Of a DNA stretch of 64,000 nt, positions 1-14,105 are shown in pieces. Under the pieces are notes generated by a model. That model had not been told where the DNA came from. It was given only the letters and a program-made list of their open reading frames with translations, and did not search any database. Each line of letters opens with the position of its first letter. The first letter of the stretch is position 1. The position numbers and the translations under genes are program-made. Source of the DNA: Cotesia glomerata (lineage: Eukaryota > Arthropoda > Insecta > Hymenoptera > Braconidae); assembly GCF_020080835.1 (NCBI RefSeq), contig NC_058159.1, positions 28,557,525 through 28,621,524 of the forward strand. The letters are read 5' to 3'.

Positions 1-2860
1 TTTAATTAAGGGAATTATTTTGTTTCCTTTTGGGACTCCTCTTGCTGTAAACATACGAGTTTTTCAATGGAAATTTTTAACTTTCTAAGTAATGAGATTG
101 TAAAAAATTTAATGAAACGGAAGAGTATTAAATTGTTTAAACAATTTTAAGCCGGGTTGTTGAAGTACTGGTAGGTATAGTAGTTGTGAATTTAAACTGA
201 CGGGAAGAAAGAACCAGTGTAAAAAAGTTATTTTTTATATGTTTATAAGAATATTCTTCAGAAGTTATTTGCGCAAAAACGATAAAAATTTTTTAAATAA
301 AAATGAAATTCTTGAAAGCCGATTTAAGATTTTTCAAATCTCCGGTAAATTGACGTACTCGCGATGCCAATTTCTGGGACTTTGTAAATTTTTAATTAAA
401 ATTCTAGGCGCCTATTTAACTCTTTAAATTTTATTTAATAAAATATTTAAAGAGACTAACTTTGTCTGTTCTATTTATTAAAATTGAAGACTCGAATAAA
501 GTTTTAAAAATTCCAATAGAACAGAGAAGAAAATAAAAAATAAATGACGGAATTTTTAGTGGGAATAAAAGGCAGAATATATTATAAAGCGTTTCGCCTG
601 ACTTGATATTGACATCGACTACTGGGTGACAGCTCATCATACAAAACACAAAACCTAAACTACACCGTTGTTTTGCATTACTTTATACTGTGTAAAAGTT
701 GTACTACAAAAATAAAAAATTCTCTTTTAAAATAATCTATTGATGTTTCTGAAAGGATTTTCTGTGACTCTAAATTTACTTTCACGGTGTTCATCGACCA
801 AATAAACGCTAAATCATCAATGTATGAGAGCTTTCAATTATAAATTTATAATTAATGATATAATTATCCCTAAAAAATAATTTTAATTCAGAGTTACAAT
901 TTTTGATATCTTTATAAATATACAGCAATTTTTTAGATGTTTAACACTAAATTTAATTTTGTATTAATTAAAAATAATTTTAGAATTTAAATAAGTTGGA
1001 TTTTTTCAATTAAAACCAAACTAAATCTTCTTATAACAAGCTTCTTAAGTCTCATTATAAATTAATCATTTCATTGCAAAAATTATTGTTAATAAAAAAA
1101 AACGTTCAAAAATTTTTAATCAGAGCATTAATTTTGAAAGCTAGTCTGTAGAACTTAACATTGAATCCAAATGAACAAGAAAATAAGTTGTTAGCAAGTT
1201 GTTTTATAATTATAAAGTAAACTGATAAAATAATAAACTGTTTAATTAATTTAAATTAGAACTTCGGAAAGAAAGATTAAGTAGTTATGAATTCAAAGTT
1301 TAGTAAATATAAAACAAAAAAGTTTAAGTATTTACCCACTCAAAAGTAAAATATTTAAGTTAATAATAATGATATTGTTGGATTTAAATGAAATAATTTT
1401 GGTTTTGATAAACTCTCTTTCGTATTATAGGCATTGTACTATGCAATAGAGTACTGGCGGTTATTTCTCAAACGGAAACAATTTGTAGGGCTGTGGAACG
1501 CGAAATTTAAACTTTCTCAACTTAAATTCCCACATTGCTCGAGTTTAACTTGTAGAATGCTAAATTTATGTATATTAACAACAATTGTAATTTCTCAACT
1601 GTCAATTGCCGAATAGTCCCTTCGCGTACTCCTCCGCTCAGTATTCCGACGTACGTATATACTTCACACATACAACATACCGTGAGTAGTATTGTTTGTG
1701 TTTTCCAAAAGTTATCGCTCGCATATGTTTACTCAGTATACCTCTGTTTATCATCAATTCATAACTCAATAATTTCCCAAACTTGTACACTGAGTGCCAT
1801 CCACTCAAATTATAATCCCGCAAATCTTCCCTGAGACAAAATAGTCCAGAAACTTTTCAATAAATAATTTGTGCAACTAATCAAGGTAAAAACTTTGTAA
1901 AATTTCACTTACATTTTAGTTTTAATCAGACAAAATTCTTCATTATTTATTTTTCAGTAATTTGTATAAAAATTTATATTTAAAATAATCCAAAACTTTT
2001 CAATAAATAATTTGTACAACTAATCAAGGTAAAATTTCACTTACATTTTAGTTTTAATCAAACAAAATTCTTCATTATTAATTTTTCAGTAATTTATATT
2101 AAGAACTAATTAGTCATAAACAAAAACACTGTTCACAATTTTCAAAAATCAACACATCACAAAAATAAAATAAATTTATTAAATATTATTAAAAAAAAAA
2201 TAAAAACAGACACTTAGTTGTTTATATTGAGTAATAAAAGGGAGTAAACACACAGGACTACTGAAATTCAACAGTGATTGAGTGGGAAAGTGTGCGCGCC
2301 GCAAACCGGGCGGTGACTGAATCCTCGGAGCTTTTCTCGCAGTCTACAGTCACGAGATCCCCTCTTGGTATCCCGATCTCCACGCAAGCACAGTTCTCTT
2401 CATTTTACCGTGGCTCCTTTTCATAACACCCGCGTGCTGTCCTAATATAACTAATTAATCACCTCTCGTCATAATATAAACATAATTTAGTAGATTGTCC
2501 GAAGAAGAGATCATTATTATTATTTTTTTTTTATTTAAATTAAAGAGACTGTGCTTTCAGTCAGTATCGGAAACATAATAAAATGCTCACACATTTATAT
2601 CCGATCATTTGTTTTATTAGTAGGGTCGGAAATATATTTGTTTTACTCCCAATGTTTAACAAAGATAAATCAACTATTTGTGATGAAGCGATGATGAAAT
2701 TCAATGTTTATTCTCGAAAAATGTAACTAGAATTGTAAATATTTAATTATAAGGTGTTGATGACTTTCTTTTGCACCGGAAAATTTTTGGGGATTTTATT
2801 TTTTAGAATGATAAAAATTGCAGTCAAAATATTGATTTTTTTGCAAATCAATGATAATTA
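1..2860. other. A+T-rich intergenic DNA, no supported gene
   Basis: I find no open frame with recognisable domains or credible exon boundaries here. Short frames (for example 239-427 and 1568-1834) are low-complexity and look like chance. A GC-richer patch at about 2275-2440 contrasts with its surroundings and could be a promoter or 5' exon of an unseen transcript, but no start codon, splice site or TATA element settles this. Confidence 0.5.
1844..2100. repeat. tandem duplication, about 120 bp x 2
   Basis: Two adjacent copies, about 1844-1966 and 1989-2100, share the blocks AACTTTTCAATAAATAATTT, CAACTAATCAAGGTAAAA and TTTCACTTACATTTTAG in the same order. The second copy lacks a short stretch after AAGGTAAAA. 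No coding potential is apparent, and the origin looks like local duplication. Confidence 0.75.
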
Positions 2861-4577
<1,717 letters not shown>

Positions 4578-4706
4578 TTTTCATTACTCGTGGAAAAATT
4601 TTTTATGACCATATAAGCTGAAAGAAAAATTTTTTAATTTTAATTTGGTCACCGTAAAAAATACAGTGAAAATTTAAGTCGTAAAGCAATTTAGTGCGTA
4701 TTAATA

Positions 4707-4939
4707 CACTGATAAAAAATTAATTTGATTCGAGAAAAAAAATCTTCTGCCAAGAATATCATTTTAAAAAGTTTCATAAAATTTTGAATCAAGTGAAAAA
4801 ATTCTTGATCTAAGAAATTATTCTTAATTTAAATAAATTTAATAATTTTTCTACTTGATTCATGACATTCAAATTCTTCAAAATTGTATTTTTGATTCAA
4901 GAATTTTTCTTTTGAATTACGTTAATTGTTTTATCAGTG
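4707..4939. mobile_element. MITE with CACTGATA ends and TA duplication
   Basis: The ends are TA|CACTGATAAAA and TTTTATCAGTG|TA, giving an inverted terminus and a TA target duplication, as for Tc1/mariner-type MITEs. The interior carries the TTGATTCAAG / CTTGAATC-type inverted sequence shared with the 5812, 21988, 26050, 45134 and 48452 elements. It is too short to code. Confidence 0.7.
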
Positions 4940-5811
4940 TAGATAAAAGTAGATAATTATGTGGAAAAAATGAGAAATAAATAAGCGGAGAGAGATAACG
5001 ATGCGGAGAAATTAGTCACACGCAGAACGAGAGAATGACCTAGTAAGTCCTTGTAAAATACAAAAGTGATACAAGTTAAACCAAAAGTACTGTAATTTAG
5101 ACTTTTATAATAAACTATTGAAATTACTTTGAATTTAATTAAAATAATTATAAAAAACGACAAAAATCTAAAGTTTTACGATCAAATGGCACAAATTAGT
5201 TAAGTTAAGTTTTATATTCAATTATCACACTTCATTTGACTCCGATGCAGCGATAGTAACGGCGTTATTAAACTTCAACTTTGAAATTTAATCTTCAATA
5301 AAAAGTCGACAGCAAAAAGTTTTATTCTTAAATAACAGAAAGTTTAAAACAATCGCCTCATTTAATTAAATGAATTAAATTTTTAAAATTACATCCTTGC
5401 GTCAAGGCTTGCATTTTTAGATGTCCTAAGCTTCCTCCGGGTAAATTATTAAAAAAATAATATAATAAAGTGCCTGCGGCTCATATCATCCAATATAATG
5501 TAAGAATAATGCCGTGTAACCCGGCACGCTTTACTTGACTTCTTATTGTGCCTACGAGGCGCTCGCGCAGGCATTCGAACGAGCTTGCAAGACTCCTGCC
5601 ACGCCTCTGACCTTCTTCGCACCACAGACTTCCGGATTCTCCGTTACGTTGCGACGATCCAGAGCTGTCTGGCGTCCAACTATCCATACGTGATAAATTT
5701 CACTTACTGATAACTTCAGTCTGTGGTCAGAAAATTTCTCTTCACTCGGGTGTAAATCACTTTGAGCACGATCCTTTAAAATTAAAATTAAAACATTTTT
5801 TCAATCCTACA

Positions 5812-5965
5812 CTTAAAAAAAAAAAAAAAATAATTTAAATCAAGAGAAAAATTCTTAAACTAAAAAAATAATTCAGAAAAAGAAGGAAAATTTTTTTACT
5901 CAAATTAAAAAGATGAAATTCTTCAAAATTATTTACTTGATTAAAATTAATTTTTTTTTCTGTGA
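5812..5965. mobile_element. short MITE relative (CAGAAAAA / TTGAATCAAG family)
   Basis: An inverted-repeat segment with AATTTAAATCAAG near one end and TTGATTAAAATTAATTTTTT near the other matches the interior of the elements at 4707, 21988, 26050, 45134 and 48452. The ends are degraded and no clear target duplication is seen. Confidence 0.5.
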
Positions 5966-6602
5966 ATAATTCAACCTTTGGTTTTAGTTTAACTTAATTG
6001 AGAGCTTGAGATGATTTAAATTGCATCGCGCATGTGTGGTTAACGACAATAGACAATTAATGCTCATTGAAGGATGAAGATTTGGTGTTATATGAGGCCT
6101 GAGATTCTCTTGGCATCACATAGTCCTGAATGCCACTAAACCGTTGATGCGTCGGCTTATTCTATTAGATAATATTAATTGAGATATTGATTCCGAATAT
6201 TTTACGAATTACGTTGAATAATAAGAGCTAATTTGATGTTAAAGTAAATTAAAAATACTCGATTTTTTTCCAAAAAATTTTTTAATTTTTACGTGAAATT
6301 ATCAGTTTGACCTTTAAGAATTATTCGTAATGTATAGACTGTAAAAAATTTGTTGGACTCGGTGTAGTGTAAATAACTTGCTATGAAATTTTTTAACTCA
6401 GTGTAAAAGTTACTCCATAAAAGTTACTACCAAGCATGTGAATTAGATGTTTGTACTATAAAATGTACGGAGAGAATTAAAAACTAAAAATTATCATCAA
6501 GTTATTGTAGATTTTTTTTATTTAACTCGATGAGAACTTAATTAAAATTCAAAATTCTTGATATTAATATCAGCTGAAAAATTTAGCTTTTTTTAACATT
6601 TA

Positions 6603-7856
<1,254 letters not shown>

Positions 7857-8932
7857 TAAACATTAATTTATAGATATTGTATATTTTTATAATCAATTTA
7901 TAGGCCAAAAGAATTTTTTTTTTAATTTTTAAATTACGATGATTCAAATAGAAGATATTGTGTTCTCATAACACTTTTTTTTTAGAAAACCTGGAGATCG
8001 TCTACAGTTCATTAATTATAAAAAAAAAAAGAACTTATTAATAAAGTTCAGAGTGACAAATATATGTAATCCTCATTATGTACATTGATTTTCATATTAA
8101 ATAATTAAAAAGTCTTTTCATAAAAAATGATTGAAAAATTGCTTGTTCCACCTTATAAGTGCGTCTAGCCTCTTAACAACTCGTTTTATTGATGATCTCC
8201 TTTCATCCCACTTATAATTACAGCAATTTTCAAGGGAAATTTCTAGTTTGCTCCCAACAAACCCGCAAGACTCATCAGTGTCACGGAAGTTTGTCCGTCG
8301 CAGATGTTAGCAAAACCGTTACCAAGAAGGATCTGACCACGGATCAGATTTTATAATCAACTTTATCTAATTATAAATAAATTTTTAAACTTTTTACAAT
8401 CTAACCCTCTCACTGCCTAATTTCCACTGTTTTATTTAATTTTTTATAAATATTCAAATGCCATAAATTATCCTTTAAACTTAATAAAAACTCCATTTAT
8501 TTACAAAAAGAAGCTCATAAATATTTATGAGCTGCATTGAGTATCAAAGGTTATAAAAATGTAAAGCAATGTAATTGATAAGACGAGTAAAGTTGCAGTT
8601 CGCTTAAGTATCTAGTTATATTATCAGTATCAGTATTACGGCGAATAGTCCCACGAGACACGAGCTCCTGGGTAACCGTGGTAACTATGAAGTCTAGTTG
8701 AGTTTAACAGAGAGCAGTCAGGTCGAGTGCCCGATAATAAATGTTTTCTTCCATTCTTTTCTCCTTGTATTCCAAATAAAACGGACACTCGCTGTTATTA
8801 TTACTATAAATCTCATAATAATAATAACAATGACGATACTTTCATACACCGACTAGCCACAGTAAATCACTGTCGGAATCCACTTCTCGGTACAGGAGAT
8901 CAGCAAATATACTCCGCATCTCCAGTCATTAA
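7857..8932. other. intergenic DNA, nothing recognised
   Basis: The stretch is A+T-rich with a moderately complex segment at about 8190-8340 and 8630-8720. The longest frame (8727-8936) has no recognisable domain and runs into the next repeat. I see no RNA gene or clear promoter. Confidence 0.45.
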
Positions 8933-9664
8933 ATAAATAATAGTTTAAAAAAACTAAAAACACGCTTTTTATAGAAAACCAAACTAAAAAATAGAAAATA
9001 AATTTAAATTAAGAATAGTGTTAAAAATTTCAATAAATATAAATTAATAATAGTGTAAATAAAAAAAATGTATTTTATTTTGAAAAAAGCGTGAAGTGTA
9101 TGGTGTAAATAGTTATAAATAAGTTATTGACAGATAAGAGTAGAGTGTTTGTCATTTTGATAATATCATAAAAAGCACCCCACGCTTTTTAAAATAAAAT
9201 ACATTTTTTTTTATTTACACTATTATTAATTTATATTTATTGAAATTTTTAACACTATTCTTAATTTAAATTTATTTTCTATTTTTTAGTTTGGTTTTCT
9301 ATAAAAAGCGTGTTTTTAGTTTTTTTAAACTATTATTTATTTTTTACTTTTTAGTTTGGTTTATTTATAAAAGCGTGATTTTTAGTTTTTAAACTATTAT
9401 TTGTTGATTATCAAAAATATTCAGGCGCGCAAATTACCCACGGAGAGTTACATACTGACATACTGACATACTGACATACAAGTGAAGCTAATAAAAAATA
9501 ATTATTTATAAATATTATAAATACGGGGAATCAGAGTTCGATTTCGGAGAGCGAGCCTGAGAAACGGCTACCAGAACCAAGGAAGGCCGCAGGCGCGCAG
9601 ATTACCCACGGAGAGTTACTGACATACTGACAAACTGACATACAAGTGAAGCTAATATAAAGCG
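8933..9664. mobile_element. rRNA-fragment-bearing repeat, copy 1
   Basis: This element recurs at 35945-37025. The left part is a fold-back: about 155 bp (8941-9096), beginning TAGTTTAAAAAAACTAAAAA, returns inverted at 9180-9332. It is followed by a degenerate repeat of the same end, then ACATACTGAC minisatellite units, a fragment of small-subunit rRNA, and the common right end GCTAATATAAAGCGTGTAA. Both copies share both ends, which is why I treat it as one mobile unit. No target duplication could be assigned and no protein is encoded. Confidence 0.7.
9522..9623 (+). pseudogene. small-subunit (18S) rRNA fragment in repeat copy 1
   Basis: The segment contains GAGCCTGAGAAACGGCTACC, a universally conserved eukaryotic 18S rRNA stretch. 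It is preceded by a form of ACGGGGAATCAGGGTTCGAT and followed by forms of AAGGAAGGCAGCAGGCGCG and AATTACCCAC, in rRNA order. There are scattered substitutions, and a short deletion after the TACCCAC stretch. A second, shorter copy of the GCAGGCGCGCAAATTACCCAC part lies at 9422-9450. It is a captured fragment, not a functional rRNA gene. Confidence 0.9.
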
Positions 9665-9775
9665 TGTAATTACTGGTCCTTATCATGTTTTGTCTTGAAA
9701 CTTCTGAGCAGCAATCCAAACACAAACTTTCTTGTTATTGATTTTTATTTTCGGTCTATCACTCTTACTCAAGTA

Positions 9776-10603
9776 CACTGATAGAAGTATTTGTTCATAC
9801 ACGAAAAAAAGTATACTGTAATAAATAACAGTCGATTTATAATAAGTAATGACCAATTGCTAAAAATTACCATTTCAAACAGTAAAATCGTGATTTTACT
9901 ATTCACTTTATAATATTTACCATTTAAACTTTACAATTTACTCTTTACATGAAAGAAAATACTATTTCAAACAGTAATATTCGCTATGTAAATGTCTAAA
10001 ATGTTAAAATATAATAATTAAGAATTCAGACTGATATTTATCATTTCGTACTTAAAAAATGATCTTATGATATATAAAAAGTATAAAATCAAGTTAGTAA
10101 ATTTCTAATACAAGCAACGTCAATATTTACAAAGTAAAATGGTAAATTTTAAAGGCAACGCTAAAAATCAAACTGTAATTCAACTAAAAATCAAACTGGC
10201 ACTGTCCCACAAAATATCATCGGTATTATCAAAGTTTAATTTTCAGCCATGGTTATAGTTTATAAATTTTTTTGTCATTATCTAGTTATGTTAAAAAAAA
10301 AATTAAAAATTTTTTTTTATTTTTATAATCTTAGACACAGATAATCCTGACGATGGAGATGGCATTGAACTAATACCCTGATGAATTTATTTTTCCTTAA
10401 TTTTTATTAGTTTTTTCACTTAAATAAATATTTGTTGACATAAATTATTAATATTTAATAAATAAATATCAGATTTATTAAATACAAACAAATCATTTTA
10501 AATACTAAGAAATATTTGTTTAATACTAATAAGTGGTCTCTAATAAATGATTTGTTAAATATTAACAAATATTTTTAACTATGAACAAATCTTTCTATCA
10601 GTG
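9776..10603. mobile_element. MITE (CACTGATAGAAG ends) carrying a nested element
   Basis: The ends TA|CACTGATAGAAGTATTTGTT and AACAAATCTTTCTATCAGTG|TA form an inverted repeat with a TA duplication. Its interior TATTTGTTAA/TTAACAAATA-type repeats match the element at 44451-44721. A separate 381-bp repeat is inserted near its left end (9800-10180). Non-coding. Confidence 0.7.
9800..10180 (+). repeat. 381-bp repeat, inverted partner at 19842-20222
   Basis: This block is almost identical to the reverse complement of 19842-20222, with the same length and only scattered substitutions. It starts CACGAAAAAAAGTATACTG, a variant of the CACGGAAAAAAGTAAACTG terminus found at 19080 and 20222. The interior holds alternating TTTCAAACAGTAA and TTACTGTTTGAAA motifs. 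It is probably a deletion derivative of the longer 19080-20222 element. Confidence 0.85.
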
Positions 10604-12676
10604 TACTTCAATTTGATGAAATTCGATAGTCGTCAACGTCGACGATAAATTTTTAGCAATATTTCTAATATTGCACATCTCAACGCGAAGCCAATACGAA
10701 AACGCTAAGAGTAAATTTGAAAATTCTAAATTAAAAAAAACTGTTTGACCTGAAGACCTTGTAGAGAATGCAAAAACTATTCAATTAATATATAACAATC
10801 ATTAGAAATAAATTTATCTAGACTTTTAGAGCCGAATTCATCCGGATTCACCGTAATTCTTGCAAATTCACGGAAACGCGAAGATGTAAAATTGAAAATT
10901 TCAAGTTTCTAAAAAAAAAATTATTTCATCCATTTTTTCAACTAAAAACCTTGTAGGGAATGCAAAAACGATTCGATTGGTATATAATAATCATTAGAAA
11001 TAAATTTATCGAGACTTTTAGAGCCTAATTCATCCAAACGCGAAGATGTAAATTTTTTTTTTTTTAATTTCTGTTATTGTAAAAATTTTCTCTAATTTTC
11101 AACGATAAATTCCCTCTTCACATAATTTTGTAAGCCAGTTTTCCATAATAAAATTACTTATCGCGATTTTCTAAAGTTTTAATTAAACTTAAAAATAAAA
11201 CCCTAAGTATCCAAAGTTAATTATGAAAATCAGACCAATAAGAAGCTTAGAACGATTGAAAGAGATTGACATGTCAAACTATTAAAAGATTAATTTCACG
11301 AAACAATCTTATCGTGAGTAACAACTCATATTTAAGAGTTTTCACTGCAGCTCCTCTAAGAAGCAGTCTGCAGCATTTAAGCCATATCAAATCTTGTATT
11401 TCACCGTTTAGCCGGCTTAAATTCCGGTTAAATACCTCCAGTTATAGTTTAAGTTATTTCTTCTACCAGCATAAAAACACCGAAAGCTCTAAAATCCTCA
11501 CAAAGAAGCCAGAAGATAAGAACATTTTCAGAATTAAAAAGTCGCCTAGTTAATTTATTTATACCTAAAAAATTTATTAAAACTCATTATTTCCTTCAAA
11601 TACACAAGATTAAATTTTATTTCCAAGTAAGACGAGCGATGATGGTCACTACCGGTCTCAGCCGGACCCCCATCGAGACAGAAGTCTGAAAAGCGGGGTT
11701 AAAATAAAAAAAAAAAAAGTATTTCCAAGTAAGACACTTGAATTTGATCGTTAAGTATCCGACTTGTATTAAACTTCCATCATCAGAATTTCTGAACATG
11801 TACTAAGGACTCTTGAGCTAATAAACTGTAATCCCGATGATAAAAATGGAGCATCTTCTTTTCTTAAGAAGTACTTAGCCTGGTAGAATACGGTTATTTG
11901 CGTGGTATTATCATAGAAGCTACAGTCTACAGTCTGTAGTTTATCATCGTCAATATTCATGGGAAACACGTGTATCGAGAGATCGAGACCTCAAGCGTTG
12001 GAATTGACAATCATTGTATATTGATGGTATAAGCAAAGTTTGCTTGTGTACGTCTTCTCTCCTCCGAGTAGAATGGTCTTCATCAATATTCATCGGTTTC
12101 GCATTTACCTTATGCAACAACTATATTTCATTTATAAATTTTATAGAAGTAAATTATTGTTAGTTGCAAACGCAAACTCTTCCTCCTGTCCCTGCTGATT
12201 CTGTTAGATCGGGTTATCGAAAACAGACATGAGCACACGTTCTCTATAAATAAAACTAAATATAAAAATAATTTACACTCTCGACTTACGTACCACACAC
12301 ATTACTCTGATTATTAAATAATTTTATTACCAGAGAGGGATAAAAATAAAAATGATTTCAAGTGTATTACCGTGATATATTTTCTCAAAGCTTTAACAAA
12401 TTCTGGAATAATCGAATTTTTATTTTATTATCTATCGTTTTTTGTTCCTTATGATGACTCTCGTTGGTTTTATATCTCAGGAGTATAGTACATATCTTCA
12501 AGAATAGCCTGCATCGATTTTATCGAGAGATGAGAGTTAAGGGAGGAACTAAGAAGCAATATCCTTGGTACCTCGAGGGCTAAAAAAAATATCCAGAATT
12601 ATATGTTACAAAAAAGACAATCGTCGTTAAATAAAATAATGAATTTTAAAAAATAGCTTTATACCTCTTATGCTCT
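10604..12676. other. intergenic DNA, no supported gene
   Basis: It contains a tandem duplication (10680-11050, separate entry). An open frame at 11266-11553 lacks an ATG start (it opens at TTG just after a stop) and shows no family motif. A GC-richer patch lies at 11635-11705. I see no convincing exon or RNA gene. Confidence 0.5.
10680..11050. repeat. tandem duplication, about 180 bp x 2
   Basis: Two head-to-tail copies share GAATGCAAAAAC, ATTAGAAATAAATTTATC and GAGACTTTTAGAGCC-type blocks, each closed by an AACGCGAAG motif (10681, 10875 and 11038). The copies differ by point changes and small deletions. Non-coding. Confidence 0.75.
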
Positions 12677-12973
12677 ACACGGAGAAAATTTTATAGTAGA
12701 GTTTATTATTTAGTTATGGTAAAATCTATTAACTGCATGGAAAAAAATAAATAGTAAATGCAACATGATGCAGTCTTGGTGAATAAACATGATGAAATCG
12801 ATAGACAAGGTACAATTGGAGGCTTGAATTATGTTACAACAAGACACTTAAGAAGGGTTTACATTTTTTCTCTCTCTCGCCCTCTATTGGACAAACGAAA
12901 GTATCTCTGTCATACTTGTACAACTTATGGAATCTTAAAACGCATTTTATGCATAAATAAATGAAAATTTTCT

Positions 12974-13037
12974 AAAAAAGCGCTTCGCTCTTTGATAGAT
13001 AATTTAATTATCTATCGAAGAGCGAAGCGTTTTTTTT
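12974..13037. repeat. near-perfect hairpin, about 27-bp arms
   Basis: The left arm AAAAAAGCGCTTCGCTCTT plus GATAGATAATT pairs with AATTATCTATC plus AAGAGCGAAGCGTTTTTT, leaving essentially no loop. The transcript would fold into a stem ending in a U run. It could be a small fold-back element or a hairpin RNA; the sequence alone cannot say which. Confidence 0.8.
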
Positions 13038-13474
13038 TAAATTTTATCTCATTCATGAACAAAACTCGTTTGAAAATCAACTATCAACCGCTCTTAATTT
13101 GAAAATAATAACAATTGATAATAATTTAATTACTTTTATCACAAACCAAAGCTATTGGCAATAAAAATTGTATATAATTTAAATAAACAAAGATATCGTT
13201 CACAAATTGTATAATTCGATAATTTACTCTTACTAGAAAATCGAACGCGCTTTGCGCGTTTCTGTCAAAATGTTTTTTATCGACAATTTAATTAATCAAT
13301 ATTTTTACAAATTTTACTTATTAATATTTAACCGTTTCCATGGTAACCGTTGCTATGATAACCATTGCCAAAAAAAGTCACCATAGCAACGAAAAGCGAC
13401 AACAATGAAAACGTCACATCAACTTTATAATAAAAGTTATGATTATTTTCATGGAAAAAATTTGCCATAGCAAC

Positions 13475-13699
13475 GGTTACTATGGGAACGGTTACTATGG
13501 CAACGGTTACTATGGCAACGGTTACCATAGCAACGGTTACCATAGCAACGGTTACCATAGCAACGGTAACTATAGCGACGGTTACTATGGCAACGGTTAC
13601 TATGGCAACGGTTACCATAGCAACGGTTACCATAGCAACGGTTACCATAGCAACGGTAACTATAGCGACGGTTACCATAGCAACGATAACCATGGCAGC
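13475..13699. repeat. minisatellite: 15 x 15 bp, X-box (RFX motif) array
   Basis: Fifteen contiguous 15-mers fill exactly 225 bp. The commonest unit is GGTTACCATAGCAAC (units 4-6, 10-12 and 14), and variants are GGTTACTATGGCAAC and GGTAACTATAGCGAC. Units 2-7 and 8-13 have the same order of variants, so there is also a 90-bp higher-order repeat. GTTACCATAGCAAC fits the RFX X-box consensus GTNRCC-N(0-3)-RGYAAC. Another fit lies upstream at 13377-13390. A TGAAAACGTCACATCAACTT block flanks the array on both sides. Because the unit length is a multiple of three, the array is open in several frames on both strands; I do not regard those frames as genes. Confidence 0.9.
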
Positions 13700-13854
13700 G
13701 AAAAGCAACAACAATGAAAACGTCACATCAACTTTTTACTAAAGGATTTTCATCGGCAATATTATAAATCCTAAAAAACCTAGTTACTTTATATAATAAA
13801 TAATGTTTCTGAAGCATAAATATTTAATTATTGCAGCTTAAATTTATGCTATCA

Positions 13855-14105
13855 AGGCTACATGAAAATCATGTTGCTGCCACATGATTTTTCTCATGCT
13901 ACCGCAACATGATTGTCATGTAGCCGAAACATGACAAATAATGTTGCTGCCACATGATTTTCTTATGTTGCAGCCACATGATATGTCATGTTTCGGCTAC
14001 ATGAAAATCATGTTGCTGCCACATGATTTTCTCATGCTACCGCAACATAATTGTCATTTAGCTGAAACATGACGAATCATGTGGCTGCAACATGATTTAA
14101 TCATG
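13855..14105. repeat. CATG-rich dyad minisatellite
   Basis: Repeated blocks of the form CATGTTGCTGCCACATGATTT alternate with forms of GTCATG-TAGCCGAAACATGAC. Parts recur both directly and inverted, giving many overlapping stem-loops. It lies inside the 12677-15081 element and has no coding potential. Confidence 0.75.

Larger units (their letters stand above)
4578..6602. other. intergenic DNA between two Helitrons
   Basis: Apart from two MITEs annotated separately (4707-4939 and 5812-5965) I see no gene. A GC-richer patch at about 5480-5700 contains a 68-codon minus-strand frame without recognisable motifs, which I do not support as a gene. Confidence 0.5.

Noticed and set aside
11266..11553. 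95-codon frame with a basic, Ser-rich start resembling a mitochondrial leader
   Set aside because: No ATG start, an upstream stop immediately precedes it, and there is no recognisable mature domain or splice acceptor.
13328..13742. Three overlapping 86-132 codon frames on both strands
   Set aside because: The 15-bp minisatellite has a period divisible by three, so it is open in several frames. The predicted products are simple repeats.
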